Below are positions 49,674-59,475 of a stretch of DNA of 64,000 bases, in pieces. The notes under the pieces were generated by a model. That model worked only from the letters and a program-made list of their open reading frames with translations, was not told the DNA's origin and did no database searches. Source of the DNA: Mucilaginibacter tundrae (GTDB lineage Bacteria; Bacteroidota; Bacteroidia; Sphingobacteriales; Sphingobacteriaceae). Made by a program: the position numbers and the translations under genes. The stretch's first letter is position 1; every line of letters starts with the position of its first letter. The stretch covers positions 1 through 64,000 of the forward strand of contig NZ_JACCBZ010000005.1 in the NCBI RefSeq assembly GCF_013408825.1. The letters run 5' to 3'.

Positions 49674-50528
49674 ATGGCAAAACGCGAAGTTGATATTGTA
49701 GTGATATCGGATGTGCATTTAGGTACCTATGGGTGCCATGCAAAAGAACTGCTTAAGTACTTAAAAAGCATCAAACCAAAAATGCTGATCCTGAACGGCG
49801 ATATCATAGATATCTGGCAGTTTAGTAAGTCATATTGGCCCGAAGCGCACATGAAGGTGATCCGCCGTATATTAAAGTTCGTTACCGATGGCGTCCCGGT
49901 TTATTACCTAACCGGTAACCACGATGAAATGCTGCGTAAGTTTGCCGATTTCAATATGGGTTCGTTCCAGCTGTTAAATAAAATAGTCCTGAACATCGAT
50001 GGCAAAAAAGCTTGGATCTTTCATGGTGATGTATTTGATGTTACCATGCAGCACTCCAAATGGCTGGCAAAATTGGGCGCGGTGGGATATGATACCCTTA
50101 TCATGATCAATAATTTTACCAACTGGTGCTTAACCACCGTGGGTCGCGAGAAGATGAGCTTCTCCAAAAAAGTAAAAGCTAAATTTAAGGATGCCGTAAA
50201 ATTCATTAACCAATTTGAGCAAACGGCTGCCGATCTGGCTGTAGACAAAAACTACCAATATGTGATTTGCGGTCACATTCACCAGGCGGAGATCAGGAAG
50301 ATAGAATCGACTGAAAAAAGTGGCAGTGTGATATATCTAAATTCAGGCGATTGGGTAGAAAGCTTAACTGCCCTTGAATACCACGATAAGCAATGGAAAA
50401 TATTTAATTACAGGCCAGAGGACTTTATTAAAGACGAAAACGAGGATGATAAAACCGATGCGGAAGACCTGGATGCCAAGCTTGATGTAAAAAGTTTATT
50501 GGAACGATTCAGGCAGGAACCATCGTAA
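49674..50528 (+). CDS. UDP-2,3-diacylglucosamine diphosphatase-like phosphoesterase (LpxH-like)
   Basis: A 284-residue calcineurin-type metallophosphoesterase. Motif order ISDVHLGTYG, LNGDIIDIWQF, LTGNHDEMLRKF, IFHGDVFDV and ICGHIHQAEI, then LNSGDWVES matches the LpxH/UDP-diacylglucosamine hydrolase family of lipid A synthesis. The C-terminus has an acidic tail of unknown use. It stands alone; an exact role is inferred, since Bacteroidota LpxH-like enzymes may act on other substrates. Confidence 0.87.
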   Translation: MAKREVDIVVISDVHLGTYGCHAKELLKYLKSIKPKMLILNGDIIDIWQFSKSYWPEAHMKVIRRILKFVTDGVPVYYLTGNHDEMLRKFADFNMGSFQLLNKIVLNIDGKKAWIFHGDVFDVTMQHSKWLAKLGAVGYDTLIMINNFTNWCLTTVGREKMSFSKKVKAKFKDAVKFINQFEQTAADLAVDKNYQYVICGHIHQAEIRKIESTEKSGSVIYLNSGDWVESLTALEYHDKQWKIFNYRPEDFIKDENEDDKTDAEDLDAKLDVKSLLERFRQEPS

Positions 50529-50533
50529 GATTA

Positions 50534-50985
50534 TTAATCTTCGGGTACGCCAATAGTATTTCTCAAACTTTCAGAATGAATATCTATAGGAATCTTTCTT
50601 GCATTTAGGTCATCAATAAATAATTGCCAGTCCTTTGTATCTAATGATGCAGCGCTAACAGGAATTGATCGCTTATCTCCACTTATAATTTTTACTCGTG
50701 CTTTTGACGATGATTTACCACTTGTGTTTAGAATTGGACTTGTGTTATCTCACTCTGCTGATAACGAAAGTTTAAGAAAGGAATTATATAATTTTTTATG
50801 ATCAATTCGTTCTCGGTCAATTCAAAATAAAAAGCCTGGCCCGAAGTAATAAAAATAGCCATCAACAATGGAATAAAAAAAGGGAAATTTTCGGACTTGT
50901 AAAAACTCAATACTCCGCCTAATAAAAGAATAATTACTGCAAAAAGATTATTTGAATTAAATAGTTTGTCACCTGAGTAAGTCAT
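50534..50985 (-). pseudogene. Frameshifted gene for a small membrane/PH-like protein
   Basis: The 85-residue frame from 50985 (MTYSGDKLFNSNNLFAVIIL ...) holds two hydrophobic helices and ends EITQVQF-stop. A -1 shift continues without a gap as LNTSGKSSSKARVKIISGDK and on to LRNTIGVPED-stop at 50534-50536, giving one 150-residue protein. The join falls in a CAATTCTAAACAC stretch. A sequencing error, a recent mutation or a real pseudogene are all possible. The 85-residue part alone lacks the typical C-terminal strand. Confidence 0.7.
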
Positions 50986-51213
50986 TCGGATATATTATTG
51001 TGATAATATTTAATTCGCACAATATAAAGAATAAAATGCTAATGGCGATGTATACTCAAGAGGTATTATCGCTTAGTTATTTTGGCTAAAGCCACAAAAA
51101 TGTTTGATTATTACCGTCAGCTAAAGCAGACGGCAATGAATTGCAATTAATTATTGTCGTCATTTGCCTCAGTCATAACAAATACTTGCTCTTTTACCGT
51201 TAGGTAAGTAGAC

Positions 51214-51315
51214 AGTAATAAATTACAATTAATCATTGCCGTTGGCTTCAGCCAACGGATAGGCAGTAATAAATTACAATTAATCATTGCCGTTGGCTTC
51301 AGCCAACGGATAGGC
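51214..51315. repeat. Two perfect tandem copies of a 51-bp palindrome-bearing unit
   Basis: Unit 51214-51264 and its exact repeat 51265-51315 each contain CCGTTGGCTTCAGCCAACGG, a perfect hairpin, embedded in AT-rich sequence. Degenerate relatives flank it on both sides (for example CCGTCAGCTAAAGCAGACGG near 51115). The gap 50986-51424 holds no gene that I can support. Confidence 0.85.
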
Positions 51316-51424
51316 AACAATAAATTCCGGCTTTAGCCAAAAATTAGCGACAATTTTGATTTGCGCCATTTTGAATTTGCCTCATGCCATTTTTTGTTAC
51401 TAACTTGAGCGCGCATTTGTCAGC

Positions 51425-52408
51425 ATGAAAATACTATACGCTATACAGGGTACAGGCAACGGCCACATCAGTCGCGCGCGCGAAATTGTGCCGCTTTTGC
51501 AACAATATGGCGACCTTGATCTGTTAGTTAGCGGTACACAGGCCGAGGTTAGTTTGGCGCAGCCCCTCAAGTATAAATTTCATGGGTTTAGCTTTGTTTT
51601 CGGCACTAAAGGCGGGGTTGATAATTGGGCCACATTTAAAATAATGAACCTGCCACAGCTATGGCGTGATATGCATAGCCTGCCCTTAAAAGATTACGAC
51701 CTTATTATTAATGATTTTGAACCGGTAAGTGCCTGGGCATGCAAGCTGCAAAAGATACCATCGGTATCATTAAGTCATCAATGTTCGTTTATATCACCAA
51801 ATACGCCACGTCCGCAAAAATGGAACTACGCCGAGTGGCTGTTTAAATATTATTCGCCAACTACATATCATATAGGTTTTCATTTTGAGCGTTATGCCGA
51901 TTTTATCCATACCCCGGTTATTCGCAGCGAGATCCGTAATATGGAAACATCAAACAAAGGGCATTATACTGTTTATCTGCCCGCGTATGATGATAAAACA
52001 TTGCTTAATTACCTGGGTAAAACAGATGTGGAATGGCACATCTTCTCCAAACGACAAAAAGAAGCAACCCGCATAGGCAACGTGCATATCTGCCCGGTAA
52101 ATAACCAGGAGTTTAATAAAAGCCTGGCCAGTTGTGCGGGGTTGTTAACCGGTGGCGGTTTTGAAGGCCCTGCGGAAGCCTTATTCCTGCAAAAAAAGGT
52201 ACTGATGATACCTATGACAGGCCAGTACGAACAACGCTGTAACGCCCTTTCGGCATCAAAACTAGGTGTACCTGTTATTAACGAAATTGATGCGAGTTTC
52301 AACAAACACATTACCAATTGGCTCAATGATGATAAAATAATACAAGTAAATTTCCCGGACGAAACTGCAGCGATAGTGGATGATTTGGTAAAGAGCTACA
52401 CTAGATAA
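51425..52408 (+). CDS. MJ1255/VC2487-family glycosyltransferase
   Basis: A 327-residue GT-B-like protein opening MKILYAIQGTGNGHISRARE, the diagnostic start of the family that also includes UDP-GlcNAc-type transferases. The donor part carries LLTGGGFEGPAEALFLQKKVLMIPMTGQYEQRCNA. The acceptor is unknown; in other bacteria these are thought to modify envelope glycans. It lies behind the tandem repeats and stands alone. Confidence 0.85.
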   Translation: MKILYAIQGTGNGHISRAREIVPLLQQYGDLDLLVSGTQAEVSLAQPLKYKFHGFSFVFGTKGGVDNWATFKIMNLPQLWRDMHSLPLKDYDLIINDFEPVSAWACKLQKIPSVSLSHQCSFISPNTPRPQKWNYAEWLFKYYSPTTYHIGFHFERYADFIHTPVIRSEIRNMETSNKGHYTVYLPAYDDKTLLNYLGKTDVEWHIFSKRQKEATRIGNVHICPVNNQEFNKSLASCAGLLTGGGFEGPAEALFLQKKVLMIPMTGQYEQRCNALSASKLGVPVINEIDASFNKHITNWLNDDKIIQVNFPDETAAIVDDLVKSYTR

Positions 52409-52417
52409 TTCCCCTGA

Positions 52418-52762
52418 ATGAGATATATCACATCAATAAAATTACTTACATCAATTAAGAGTAGCTTTGATGGCAGAATGAAGTTTACTTACGATTTAGT
52501 AAAGCCAAATAAGTATGAGTTAAAGATACACGATTCTGTTACCAATCAATTACGCACCATTAGTTTCAGCCTAAAAAAAGGATTAAAGAGAATTGTTGAA
52601 GTCAAATTTAGATGCCAGGGATTTCGTATTAATTTTCCATTGATCAAAAATGTGGAAAGCTTTACCTTTGATATATATGATTTTGCAATGATGATAGAAC
52701 ATGGAATCAACATGGACGAAAAATCTTCCAATAATGGATTGAATTTGGATGTTGAATTTTAA
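52418..52762 (+). CDS. Small hypothetical protein
   Basis: A 114-residue AT-rich frame that starts 9 bp after the preceding glycosyltransferase stop. It has beta-type patterning (MKFTYDLVKPNKYELKIHDS, KRIVEVKFRCQGFRINF) and no signal peptide. No family is recognised. It could be co-transcribed with the glycosyltransferase. Confidence 0.5.
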   Translation: MRYITSIKLLTSIKSSFDGRMKFTYDLVKPNKYELKIHDSVTNQLRTISFSLKKGLKRIVEVKFRCQGFRINFPLIKNVESFTFDIYDFAMMIEHGINMDEKSSNNGLNLDVEF

Positions 52763-52851
52763 TGTTTGAAGAAATAAATCCAAGCTAAAACATTAACCAT
52801 ATTTTACCTTAAGCGGTTTTTCTGCTAATATTGCTCCCTTAACAACAATAT

Positions 52852-53844
52852 TTGATGATCAGTATCTTCAGGAGGTTTAATCCGCTTAACGCTTTATGGC
52901 TGGTAATACTATTAGTTGTACTGCGTATTGGCTATTTATACAATGCGCCTGCAAATATTGATTTTACATTTGTTGAAACCTTTGCCCGCACATTAGTGCC
53001 TTTAGCCTACGAGCATATGTTTTCGCCTGGCATTAACATATTTATAGCCGGGATATTGGTATTTATGCAAGCGCTGTTGCTTAACTTTTTAGTAAACAGG
53101 TATAATTTATTAGGCAAGTCAACTTTTTTGCCGGCATTAATGTATATAACCGTATCTGGCTTATTTACACCGTTTTTGGTTTTAAGTCCGCCATTGATCT
53201 GCAACTTCCTGGTAATATGGATGCTGTATAAGCTGTTTGATCTGTACAAAGGTGAAAGCGCCCTATCCACCACTTATGATCTGGGCATGATAGTGGCCAT
53301 CGGCACGCTGATTTATTTCCCGTTCATCTTTTTTTTCCTGGTGATATGGATAGCGCTCATCATCTTCAGGCCATTTAACTGGCGCGAGTGGATTGCCGGT
53401 ATTATTGGTTATGCTACGGTGTTTTTCTTTTTAGCAGTATACTATTACCTGCATAACCAGTTTAGTGAGTTTTATAAAATATGGCTGCCATTGGGTACAA
53501 GGTTCCCTAATCGTATAAATATAACCAACTATTATAACTACCTGGTACTAATTCCGGTAATAGTAATATTGGGCTTATGTTTTGTGAAACTGAGGCAAAA
53601 CTTCTTTAAAAGTTACGTGCAGATACGTAAATCCTTTCAGCTACTATTTTTTATTTTTATGGTTGCCGGCTTATCATTTTATGTGCGGGCGCAGTTTAAT
53701 TTAAATCATTTTTTATTGTGCGCCATACCTGCCGCGGTGTTTTTTGCCTACTACTTTTTGCATGGCACCAGTAAATGGTTTTACGAAACTTTATATCTTT
53801 TGCTGTTTATCAGCATCATATACTTCCAGTTTAACACTTTTTAA
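52852..53844 (+). CDS. DUF6427-type multi-pass membrane protein
   Basis: A 330-residue protein with about ten hydrophobic segments (for example LNALWLVILLVVLRIGYLY near 12-30 and LYLLLFISIIYFQF at the end). The Bacteroidota pattern MISIFRRFNPLNALWLVIL at the start and FRPFNWREWIAGIIGY in the middle fit DUF6427. It is 45 bp upstream of purQ. No function is known for the family. Confidence 0.8.
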   Translation: MMISIFRRFNPLNALWLVILLVVLRIGYLYNAPANIDFTFVETFARTLVPLAYEHMFSPGINIFIAGILVFMQALLLNFLVNRYNLLGKSTFLPALMYITVSGLFTPFLVLSPPLICNFLVIWMLYKLFDLYKGESALSTTYDLGMIVAIGTLIYFPFIFFFLVIWIALIIFRPFNWREWIAGIIGYATVFFFLAVYYYLHNQFSEFYKIWLPLGTRFPNRINITNYYNYLVLIPVIVILGLCFVKLRQNFFKSYVQIRKSFQLLFFIFMVAGLSFYVRAQFNLNHFLLCAIPAAVFFAYYFLHGTSKWFYETLYLLLFISIIYFQFNTF

Positions 53845-53877
53845 CTATTAAATTCGTTCATATTTCAGCTGTTATAT

Positions 53878-53885
53878 TAGTTTTG
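53878..53885 (+). promoter_or_regulatory. Candidate -7 box of the purQ promoter
   Basis: TAGTTTTG fits TAnnTTTG and lies 4 bp before the purQ ATG, which would give a leaderless or very short leader mRNA. Confidence 0.35.
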
Positions 53886-53889
53886 TAGC

Positions 53890-54582
53890 ATGAAGTTTGG
53901 AGTAGTAATTTTTCCTGGGTCCAACTGCGACGAGGATATCATTTATACATTAGAGCGATTAACTGGCCAGCCGGTAGTAAAACTATGGCATAAAGACCAT
54001 GATTTGCAGGGTGTTGACTTTATAGTTTTGCCGGGAGGTTTTTCCTTTGGCGATTATTTACGCTCAGGCGCTATCGCCCGTTTCTCACCTATAATGACCG
54101 AGGTTATCAAGTTTGCCGAAAACGGTGGCTATGTGCTGGGCATTTGTAATGGTTTCCAGGTACTAACCGAAGCAGGTTTATTGCCGGGAGCGCTTTTGCA
54201 CAACCAAAACCGCAAATTTATTTGCCGTAACATCTATCTTAAAGCCGAAACTTCAAACTCGTTACTTACCGCGCAGATCGATCCGCAAAGGGCGCTTAAA
54301 ATCCCTATTGCCCACGGTGAAGGAAATTATTTTGCTGATGCGGATGTGTTGCAAAGCTTAAAAGATAACGACCAGATATTATTCAGGTATTGTGATGATT
54401 CAGCTTTAGTTACCGCTGATGCAAACCCGAATGGTTCTTTAGAGAATATCGCGGGTGTTTGTAATATCAAACGTAATGTGTTTGGCTTAATGCCCCATCC
54501 TGAACGTGCTGCCGACAGCTTGTTAGGCAACGAAGATGGTTTAGCTATTTTCGAATCTATATTGGCATTGGTTAAGGCCTAA
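53890..54582 (+). CDS. purQ: Phosphoribosylformylglycinamidine synthase subunit PurQ
   Basis: A 230-residue class I glutamine amidotransferase. The nucleophile C86 lies in LGICNGFQVL, the oxyanion strand starts MKFGVVIFPGSNCDED, and the catalytic His/Glu are in GLMPHPERAAD. It supplies ammonia for the purine step FGAR to FGAM with PurS and PurL. The stop codon overlaps the coaX start by 1 bp, so the two are coupled. Confidence 0.95.
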   Translation: MKFGVVIFPGSNCDEDIIYTLERLTGQPVVKLWHKDHDLQGVDFIVLPGGFSFGDYLRSGAIARFSPIMTEVIKFAENGGYVLGICNGFQVLTEAGLLPGALLHNQNRKFICRNIYLKAETSNSLLTAQIDPQRALKIPIAHGEGNYFADADVLQSLKDNDQILFRYCDDSALVTADANPNGSLENIAGVCNIKRNVFGLMPHPERAADSLLGNEDGLAIFESILALVKA

Positions 54583-55322
54583 TGGCAAACCTGGTTATTG
54601 ATATAGGTAATACTAATACAAAAATTGCTGTTTTTGAGCAGGATGAATTAGTACATATCACTCATTATCAAGATCAGGATATAAAAATTCAGGACATACT
54701 GGTTGAATATAATATTAGTAAAGCCATTATATCTACGGTAAAAAATGACCATACAGGTTGGGAATCGGTATTAAAGGAAAAAATCAAAGTGACCTATTTT
54801 AATACCGGAATGACCACAGGTATCAAAAATCATTATCTTACCCCAAAAACCTTAGGACCCGATCGGTTGGCTGGTGTTATAGGCGCTGCTTATGCCTACC
54901 CGGGTCAAAATAATTTGGTGATAGATGGCGGAACCTGTATAACCTATGATTTTGTAGATAGTGATTTAAATTATTCAGGCGGTAGTATATCACCGGGATT
55001 AAAAATGCGTTATAAAGCATTAAATTATTATACCGCTGCTTTACCTGTTGTTAATGAGGATAGCACCTTTAACAATATCAGTGGTAATAATACCCAAAGC
55101 GCTATAACATCGGGCGTTCAAAACGGCATAAAATATGAGCTTGAAGGTTTTATAACGAGCTATAAACAAGATAAAAACGAACTTAATATTATACTAACAG
55201 GAGGCGACAGTATTTTTTTTGATACCCTATTAAAAAATAGCATCTTTGCCCCCTATATTAAAAATGAGCCCTACCTGGTTCTTAAAGGATTAAACGCAGC
55301 CATAACAAAGCATAATGATTAA
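54582..55322 (+). CDS. coaX: Type III pantothenate kinase
   Basis: A 246-residue ASKHA-fold kinase that makes 4'-phosphopantothenate, the first CoA step. ATP-binding MANLVIDIGNTNTKIAVFEQ and the pantothenate part GPDRLAGVIGAAYAYPG, NNLVIDGGTCITYDFVD, GGSISPGLKMRYKALN match CoaX. It overlaps purQ by 1 bp and the outer-membrane gene by 8 bp. A C-terminal TGGDS loop is present. Confidence 0.95.
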   Translation: MANLVIDIGNTNTKIAVFEQDELVHITHYQDQDIKIQDILVEYNISKAIISTVKNDHTGWESVLKEKIKVTYFNTGMTTGIKNHYLTPKTLGPDRLAGVIGAAYAYPGQNNLVIDGGTCITYDFVDSDLNYSGGSISPGLKMRYKALNYYTAALPVVNEDSTFNNISGNNTQSAITSGVQNGIKYELEGFITSYKQDKNELNIILTGGDSIFFDTLLKNSIFAPYIKNEPYLVLKGLNAAITKHND

Positions 55323-56658
55323 ATTTACTAAACTATTTATAACATTTTTACTTGCTCTTACAGTTTTCCAGGCAAGGTCACAATCAACAGGCACTACCAG
55401 TACTACCAGTTCGCCCTATTCGCAATTTGGTATCGGTAACCTTGATCGGTTGGCATTACCACAAACCTTAGGTATGGGTGGCCTTGGCGCTGCAATAAAT
55501 AACTTTAGTGGTTACTATAATTTAAACCCGGTAAACCCGGCAAGTTATGGCAGCCTGCGTTTAACAATTATTGATATTGGCATATATGGTAACACTACTA
55601 CCCTTAGCCAAAGCGGCCAGCCAAGCCAAACTAATGGCAATTTCAGGTTAGACCATGTTGCCTTTGCATTCCCGATAACCAAAAAATCAGCTATCAGCTT
55701 TGGCTTACAGCCATATAGCGAAATGGGCTATAGCTATCAAACAACAAAAAAGAATTTCGGCACAGGCAACGTTATTGATACTAATGCTGTTAATAATTTA
55801 TACAGCGGCCAGGGAAACTTATCAAAGGCCTATATCGGCTACGGTTTCGGGATAGGTAAACATTTATTATTAGGGGCCAATGCATCCTACATTTTTGGCA
55901 ACCTGAATCAATATGCTTCAACAGAAATGCCAACCTTAAGCAGCGCGGTAGACTCTCGTGTTCAAGATACTTACGCCATTCGTGGTGCAAGCTATGATAT
56001 AGGCGCCCAGTATACTATTGATTTTAGTGATACCAAACATTTAATATTAGGTTACTCTGCTACATTAAGCTCTAATTTAAACAGTCAGCATACAAACATC
56101 GTGAGCCAATATACTTATGATGGTAGCGGAAATGAAAATGTGGCTTCTGATACACTTACAGAAACAAAAGATCCTAAAGCAAAATTGCATTTGCCATATA
56201 TAGGCCGTTATGGTTTAACGTTTATAAGTGATAATAAATTTTTGATCGGGGCTGAATTCAGCCAGGGTAACTGGTCGCAATTAAACATACCGGGTGTAAC
56301 AAACCAGGAGTATCAAAATAGCCGGACTTACAATTTAGGTGGACAGTTTACGCCCGATGCTAATGCCTTATCAAACTATTGGGCAACGGTTGATTATCGT
56401 TTAGGGGTTATATATGATCAGTCATACGTTGATGTACAAACAGGCAACTCTAGCACCAATATTACCGATAAAGCAATCACCATTGGTTTGGGCCTTCCGT
56501 TAAGGCCGGGTAATGCCAGTTATTATAAAATAAATTTTGCTGCCGAAATAGGTACACGTGGCACCGAAGCTAACGGCCTTGTAAAAGAAAATTATGTTAA
56601 TTTTCATTTATCATTCTCGCTTAACGATAGGTGGTTCACCAAATACAAACTTGATTAA
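55315..56658 (+). CDS. Outer-membrane beta-barrel protein
   Basis: A 447-residue exported protein with signal peptide 1-22 (FITFLLALTVFQARSQ). The mature part is Ser/Thr/Asn-rich with many amphipathic strands and aromatic girdles (LDHVAFAFPITKKSAISFGL, YIGYGFGIGKHLLLGANASYI), and a C-terminal barrel strand ending RWFTKYKLD. The architecture resembles FadL/OmpP1-like channels, but the exact family is not clear. It overlaps coaX by 8 bp and precedes lptC by 6 bp, so it may be part of an envelope operon. Confidence 0.75.
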   Translation: MIKFTKLFITFLLALTVFQARSQSTGTTSTTSSPYSQFGIGNLDRLALPQTLGMGGLGAAINNFSGYYNLNPVNPASYGSLRLTIIDIGIYGNTTTLSQSGQPSQTNGNFRLDHVAFAFPITKKSAISFGLQPYSEMGYSYQTTKKNFGTGNVIDTNAVNNLYSGQGNLSKAYIGYGFGIGKHLLLGANASYIFGNLNQYASTEMPTLSSAVDSRVQDTYAIRGASYDIGAQYTIDFSDTKHLILGYSATLSSNLNSQHTNIVSQYTYDGSGNENVASDTLTETKDPKAKLHLPYIGRYGLTFISDNKFLIGAEFSQGNWSQLNIPGVTNQEYQNSRTYNLGGQFTPDANALSNYWATVDYRLGVIYDQSYVDVQTGNSSTNITDKAITIGLGLPLRPGNASYYKINFAAEIGTRGTEANGLVKENYVNFHLSFSLNDRWFTKYKLD

Positions 56659-56664
56659 TCAAAC

Positions 56665-57246
56665 ATGTTGGGTCGGGCAAAACTTCTGTCAAAATTATTT
56701 TGGCCGGCTATTGTAACAGGTATCGTGCTGTTTTCGGCCTGTGAAAATGATATCAATAAAATACGCGAGCTATCAGCAAACCAGGTTAATACCGATGTTG
56801 ATACCATACACGGTGTTGATATAATTTACAGCGATTCCGCGAAAGTGCGTTTTCGGGTATTAGCTCCTTTGTTATTGCAGTACCAGGGTAAAAAGCCTTA
56901 TAACCTGATGCCCAAGACTGTTAATGTTATTTTCTTTAATAAAGAGGATATGACCCAAATGGGCACTTTAACAGCTGATACAGCTATACAAAGCGGGGAT
57001 GGTAATAAATTGGAGTTCCATAAAAATGTGGTTGCCAAAAATGCAAAAGGCGAAACCTTTAAATCAGACGAGCTGATCTGGGATAAAAGCTCCAAAACCA
57101 TGTACTCCAACAAAGTGGTGCAGATCAAAATGGCCAATGGGGATATCATGAATGGTACCGGGTTTAAAAGCGACCAAACACTGGCTCATTGGACCATGAC
57201 ACAGTCAACCGGGATATTTAATGTAACTGATGCGCCAACGCAATAA
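56665..57246 (+). CDS. lptC: LPS export protein LptC
   Basis: A 193-residue exported protein with an N-terminal signal and lipobox-like FSAC (C26). The LptC/OstA-like fold is visible: IYSDSAKVRFRVLAPLLLQYQ, VIFFNKEDMTQMGTLTADTAI, DGNKLEFHKNVVAKNAKGETF, LIWDKSSKTMYSNKVVQI. It links the inner-membrane LptBFG to LptA in LPS transport. It is 6 bp after the outer-membrane gene. No lptB or lptA is next to it. Confidence 0.87.
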   Translation: MLGRAKLLSKLFWPAIVTGIVLFSACENDINKIRELSANQVNTDVDTIHGVDIIYSDSAKVRFRVLAPLLLQYQGKKPYNLMPKTVNVIFFNKEDMTQMGTLTADTAIQSGDGNKLEFHKNVVAKNAKGETFKSDELIWDKSSKTMYSNKVVQIKMANGDIMNGTGFKSDQTLAHWTMTQSTGIFNVTDAPTQ

Positions 57247-57347
57247 TTCACAGCTTTTTGACTATTTTTTTTTCTATTAAAAAATTTTACTAAAAGTTGT
57301 ATCTTGCGCCTCTTTTTTGAGTACTATTAATATTATATAATTTTTTT

Positions 57348-59453
57348 ATGGGAATAATGGGTTTTTTGCGCAACCGGATGGGGATGATACTAGTCATCGT
57401 TATTGGTTTTGCAATGTTTGCTTTCATCGCAGGCGAGGTTATACATTATGGCGGTTCGTTTTTTCATGGTGACAACACCGAGATGGGCGAAATTAATGGC
57501 GAAAAGATCGCTGTTGATGAGTTTAATAAACGGGTTGACCAAAATACGGCCAACTTCCAGGCGCAATCTCACCAAACTGAGATGACACCGCAAATCACCA
57601 GCTATATACAGGAATCAACCTGGAGCCAGGAAGTAAATGAAAAGATCCTGAACGCGGAAATGGACAAATTAGGTTTAGTTGTGGGCGATGATGAACAGCG
57701 TTCATTGATCCAGGGCGATAATCCAAGCCCGCAAATTGTACAGGCATTCGGAAACCCGCAAACAGGCCAGGTGGATAGGGCGAAGCTTAATAATTTTTTA
57801 AGTAATATTTCAGCGGCTAAAAACGATGATCCTATGCTGCTTCGATGGAACGAATTTGTTGATCATATTGTTGACGATAAACGTACCGAAAAGTATTTGG
57901 CGTTAGTATCAAATGGCTTATACGTAAACGCGCTTGATGCACAGGATGATTACGAAGCTAAAAATAAACTGGTTAATTTTAAATATGTAAAATTGGATTA
58001 TGCATCAATACCCGACAGTAAGGTTACGGTAACTGATGATGATTACGAGAATTACTATAACGACCATAAAGGTGAATTCAAAAATCCTGAAGAAAACAGG
58101 AGCATTGAATACGTTGTGTTTAACGCGGCTCCATCAAAAGATGATTCGGCTGTTGTAAAAGCACAGGTTGATAAATTGGCACCTGCATTTAAAGCCAGCA
58201 CTAATGATTCGCTTTTTGTTGAAGTAAATGCCGATACAAAAGCACCACTTGCTTTCCAGCGTAAAGGTCAGCTCGATCCAAAAATAGATTCTATCATGTT
58301 TGGCGCTGCTAAGGGCTTTGTTTATGGCCCTTACTTATCAGGTAACAGCTACAAGCTTTCTAAATTGGTTGATGAGCAAGTAGGCCCCGATTCGGTAAAA
58401 GCAAGGCACATCCTGTTGCCAATTACCAGCAGCCCTGAAAAAACATTGGCAACTGCCGATTCAATCAAAAAATTGATTCAAAGCGGTAAATCATTTGCTG
58501 ATTTAGCTAAGACTTATTCAGCTGATAAAGGATCTGCCGATAAAGGTGGCGAACTTGGGATGTTTGGCCGTGGCAGCATGGTGCCCGCGTTTGAGGATGC
58601 CGTTTTTGAAGGTAAAAAAGGCGATATAAAAATTGTTACCTCACAATACGGTGTGCATATTATCGATATTGAAGATCAAAAAGGCTCATCAAAAGTAGTT
58701 AAGGTTGCTACAGTAGATAAATTATTAACGGCAAGTTCAGCAACGCAATCGGCAGCTTACAGCAAAGCTCAGGCATTCCTGGGTACATTAACTGGCGATA
58801 ATTTTGACGAACAAGCAAATAAAGCAGGTTTAAAAGTTGTTCAGGCTCCTGATTTAAACCCGATAGCATCAACATTTAATACAATAACCAGCGGCCGCGA
58901 AATTGTACGCTGGGCTTATAAAGCAAGCACTGGCGATTTCTCTGACCAGGTATTTACCAGCGGCGACCAGTATGTAGTAGCTCGTTTAACACAAATTAAC
59001 CCTAAAGGTACTTTGCCTTTAAGCGCTGTTAAAAAGCAAATTGCACCACAGGTACTGCTTGCTGTTAAAGGCAAAATGCTTGCTGATAAACTACAATCAG
59101 CGGTTAGTGGCGCATCTAACATAAACCAGGTAGCGCAAAAAGCAGGCTCAACAGTTAATCCTATCCAGAATATAGTTTTTGCTAACCCGGTAATCCCTGG
59201 TTCATCGGCAGAATATAAATTAATAGGGACTGTATTTGGTTCACAGCCGGGCAAACTATCTGCACCGGTTATTGGCCAGGCAGGCGTTTATGTGTTTACA
59301 GTTGATAATTTTATTAAACCCGCGCCACTTGCAAATGCCTTAAGGCAAAAACAGGAACTAGGCCAGGCTTTATTGCAACGCTCACAACAAAGTATTTTGG
59401 AAGCGCTGAAAGATAAGGCGAATGTAAAAGATTACAGAGTTAAGTTCTTATAA
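57348..59453 (+). CDS. PpiD/SurA-like membrane-anchored peptidyl-prolyl isomerase
   Basis: A 701-residue foldase. An N-terminal transmembrane anchor covers about 10-30 (MGMILVIVIGFAMFAFIAGEV), the SurA-like chaperone part follows (residues 40-220), and the PPIC/parvulin domain lies near 350-445 (VKARHILLPITSSPEKTL, GGELGMFGRGSMVPAFEDAVF, SQYGVHIIDIED). A C-terminal second parvulin-like region is less well conserved. It would help outer-membrane protein folding in the periplasm. A strong terminator follows. Confidence 0.9.
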   Translation: MGIMGFLRNRMGMILVIVIGFAMFAFIAGEVIHYGGSFFHGDNTEMGEINGEKIAVDEFNKRVDQNTANFQAQSHQTEMTPQITSYIQESTWSQEVNEKILNAEMDKLGLVVGDDEQRSLIQGDNPSPQIVQAFGNPQTGQVDRAKLNNFLSNISAAKNDDPMLLRWNEFVDHIVDDKRTEKYLALVSNGLYVNALDAQDDYEAKNKLVNFKYVKLDYASIPDSKVTVTDDDYENYYNDHKGEFKNPEENRSIEYVVFNAAPSKDDSAVVKAQVDKLAPAFKASTNDSLFVEVNADTKAPLAFQRKGQLDPKIDSIMFGAAKGFVYGPYLSGNSYKLSKLVDEQVGPDSVKARHILLPITSSPEKTLATADSIKKLIQSGKSFADLAKTYSADKGSADKGGELGMFGRGSMVPAFEDAVFEGKKGDIKIVTSQYGVHIIDIEDQKGSSKVVKVATVDKLLTASSATQSAAYSKAQAFLGTLTGDNFDEQANKAGLKVVQAPDLNPIASTFNTITSGREIVRWAYKASTGDFSDQVFTSGDQYVVARLTQINPKGTLPLSAVKKQIAPQVLLAVKGKMLADKLQSAVSGASNINQVAQKAGSTVNPIQNIVFANPVIPGSSAEYKLIGTVFGSQPGKLSAPVIGQAGVYVFTVDNFIKPAPLANALRQKQELGQALLQRSQQSILEALKDKANVKDYRVKFL

Positions 59454-59475
59454 CCAAATTAAAAGTAATTTTGTA

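Noticed and set aside
50720..50740. Programmed -1 frameshift site
   Set aside because: No slippery X-XXY-YYZ heptamer at the junction; mutation or error is simpler.
51214..51315. CRISPR-like tandem array
   Set aside because: Two adjacent perfect units without spacers and no cas genes.
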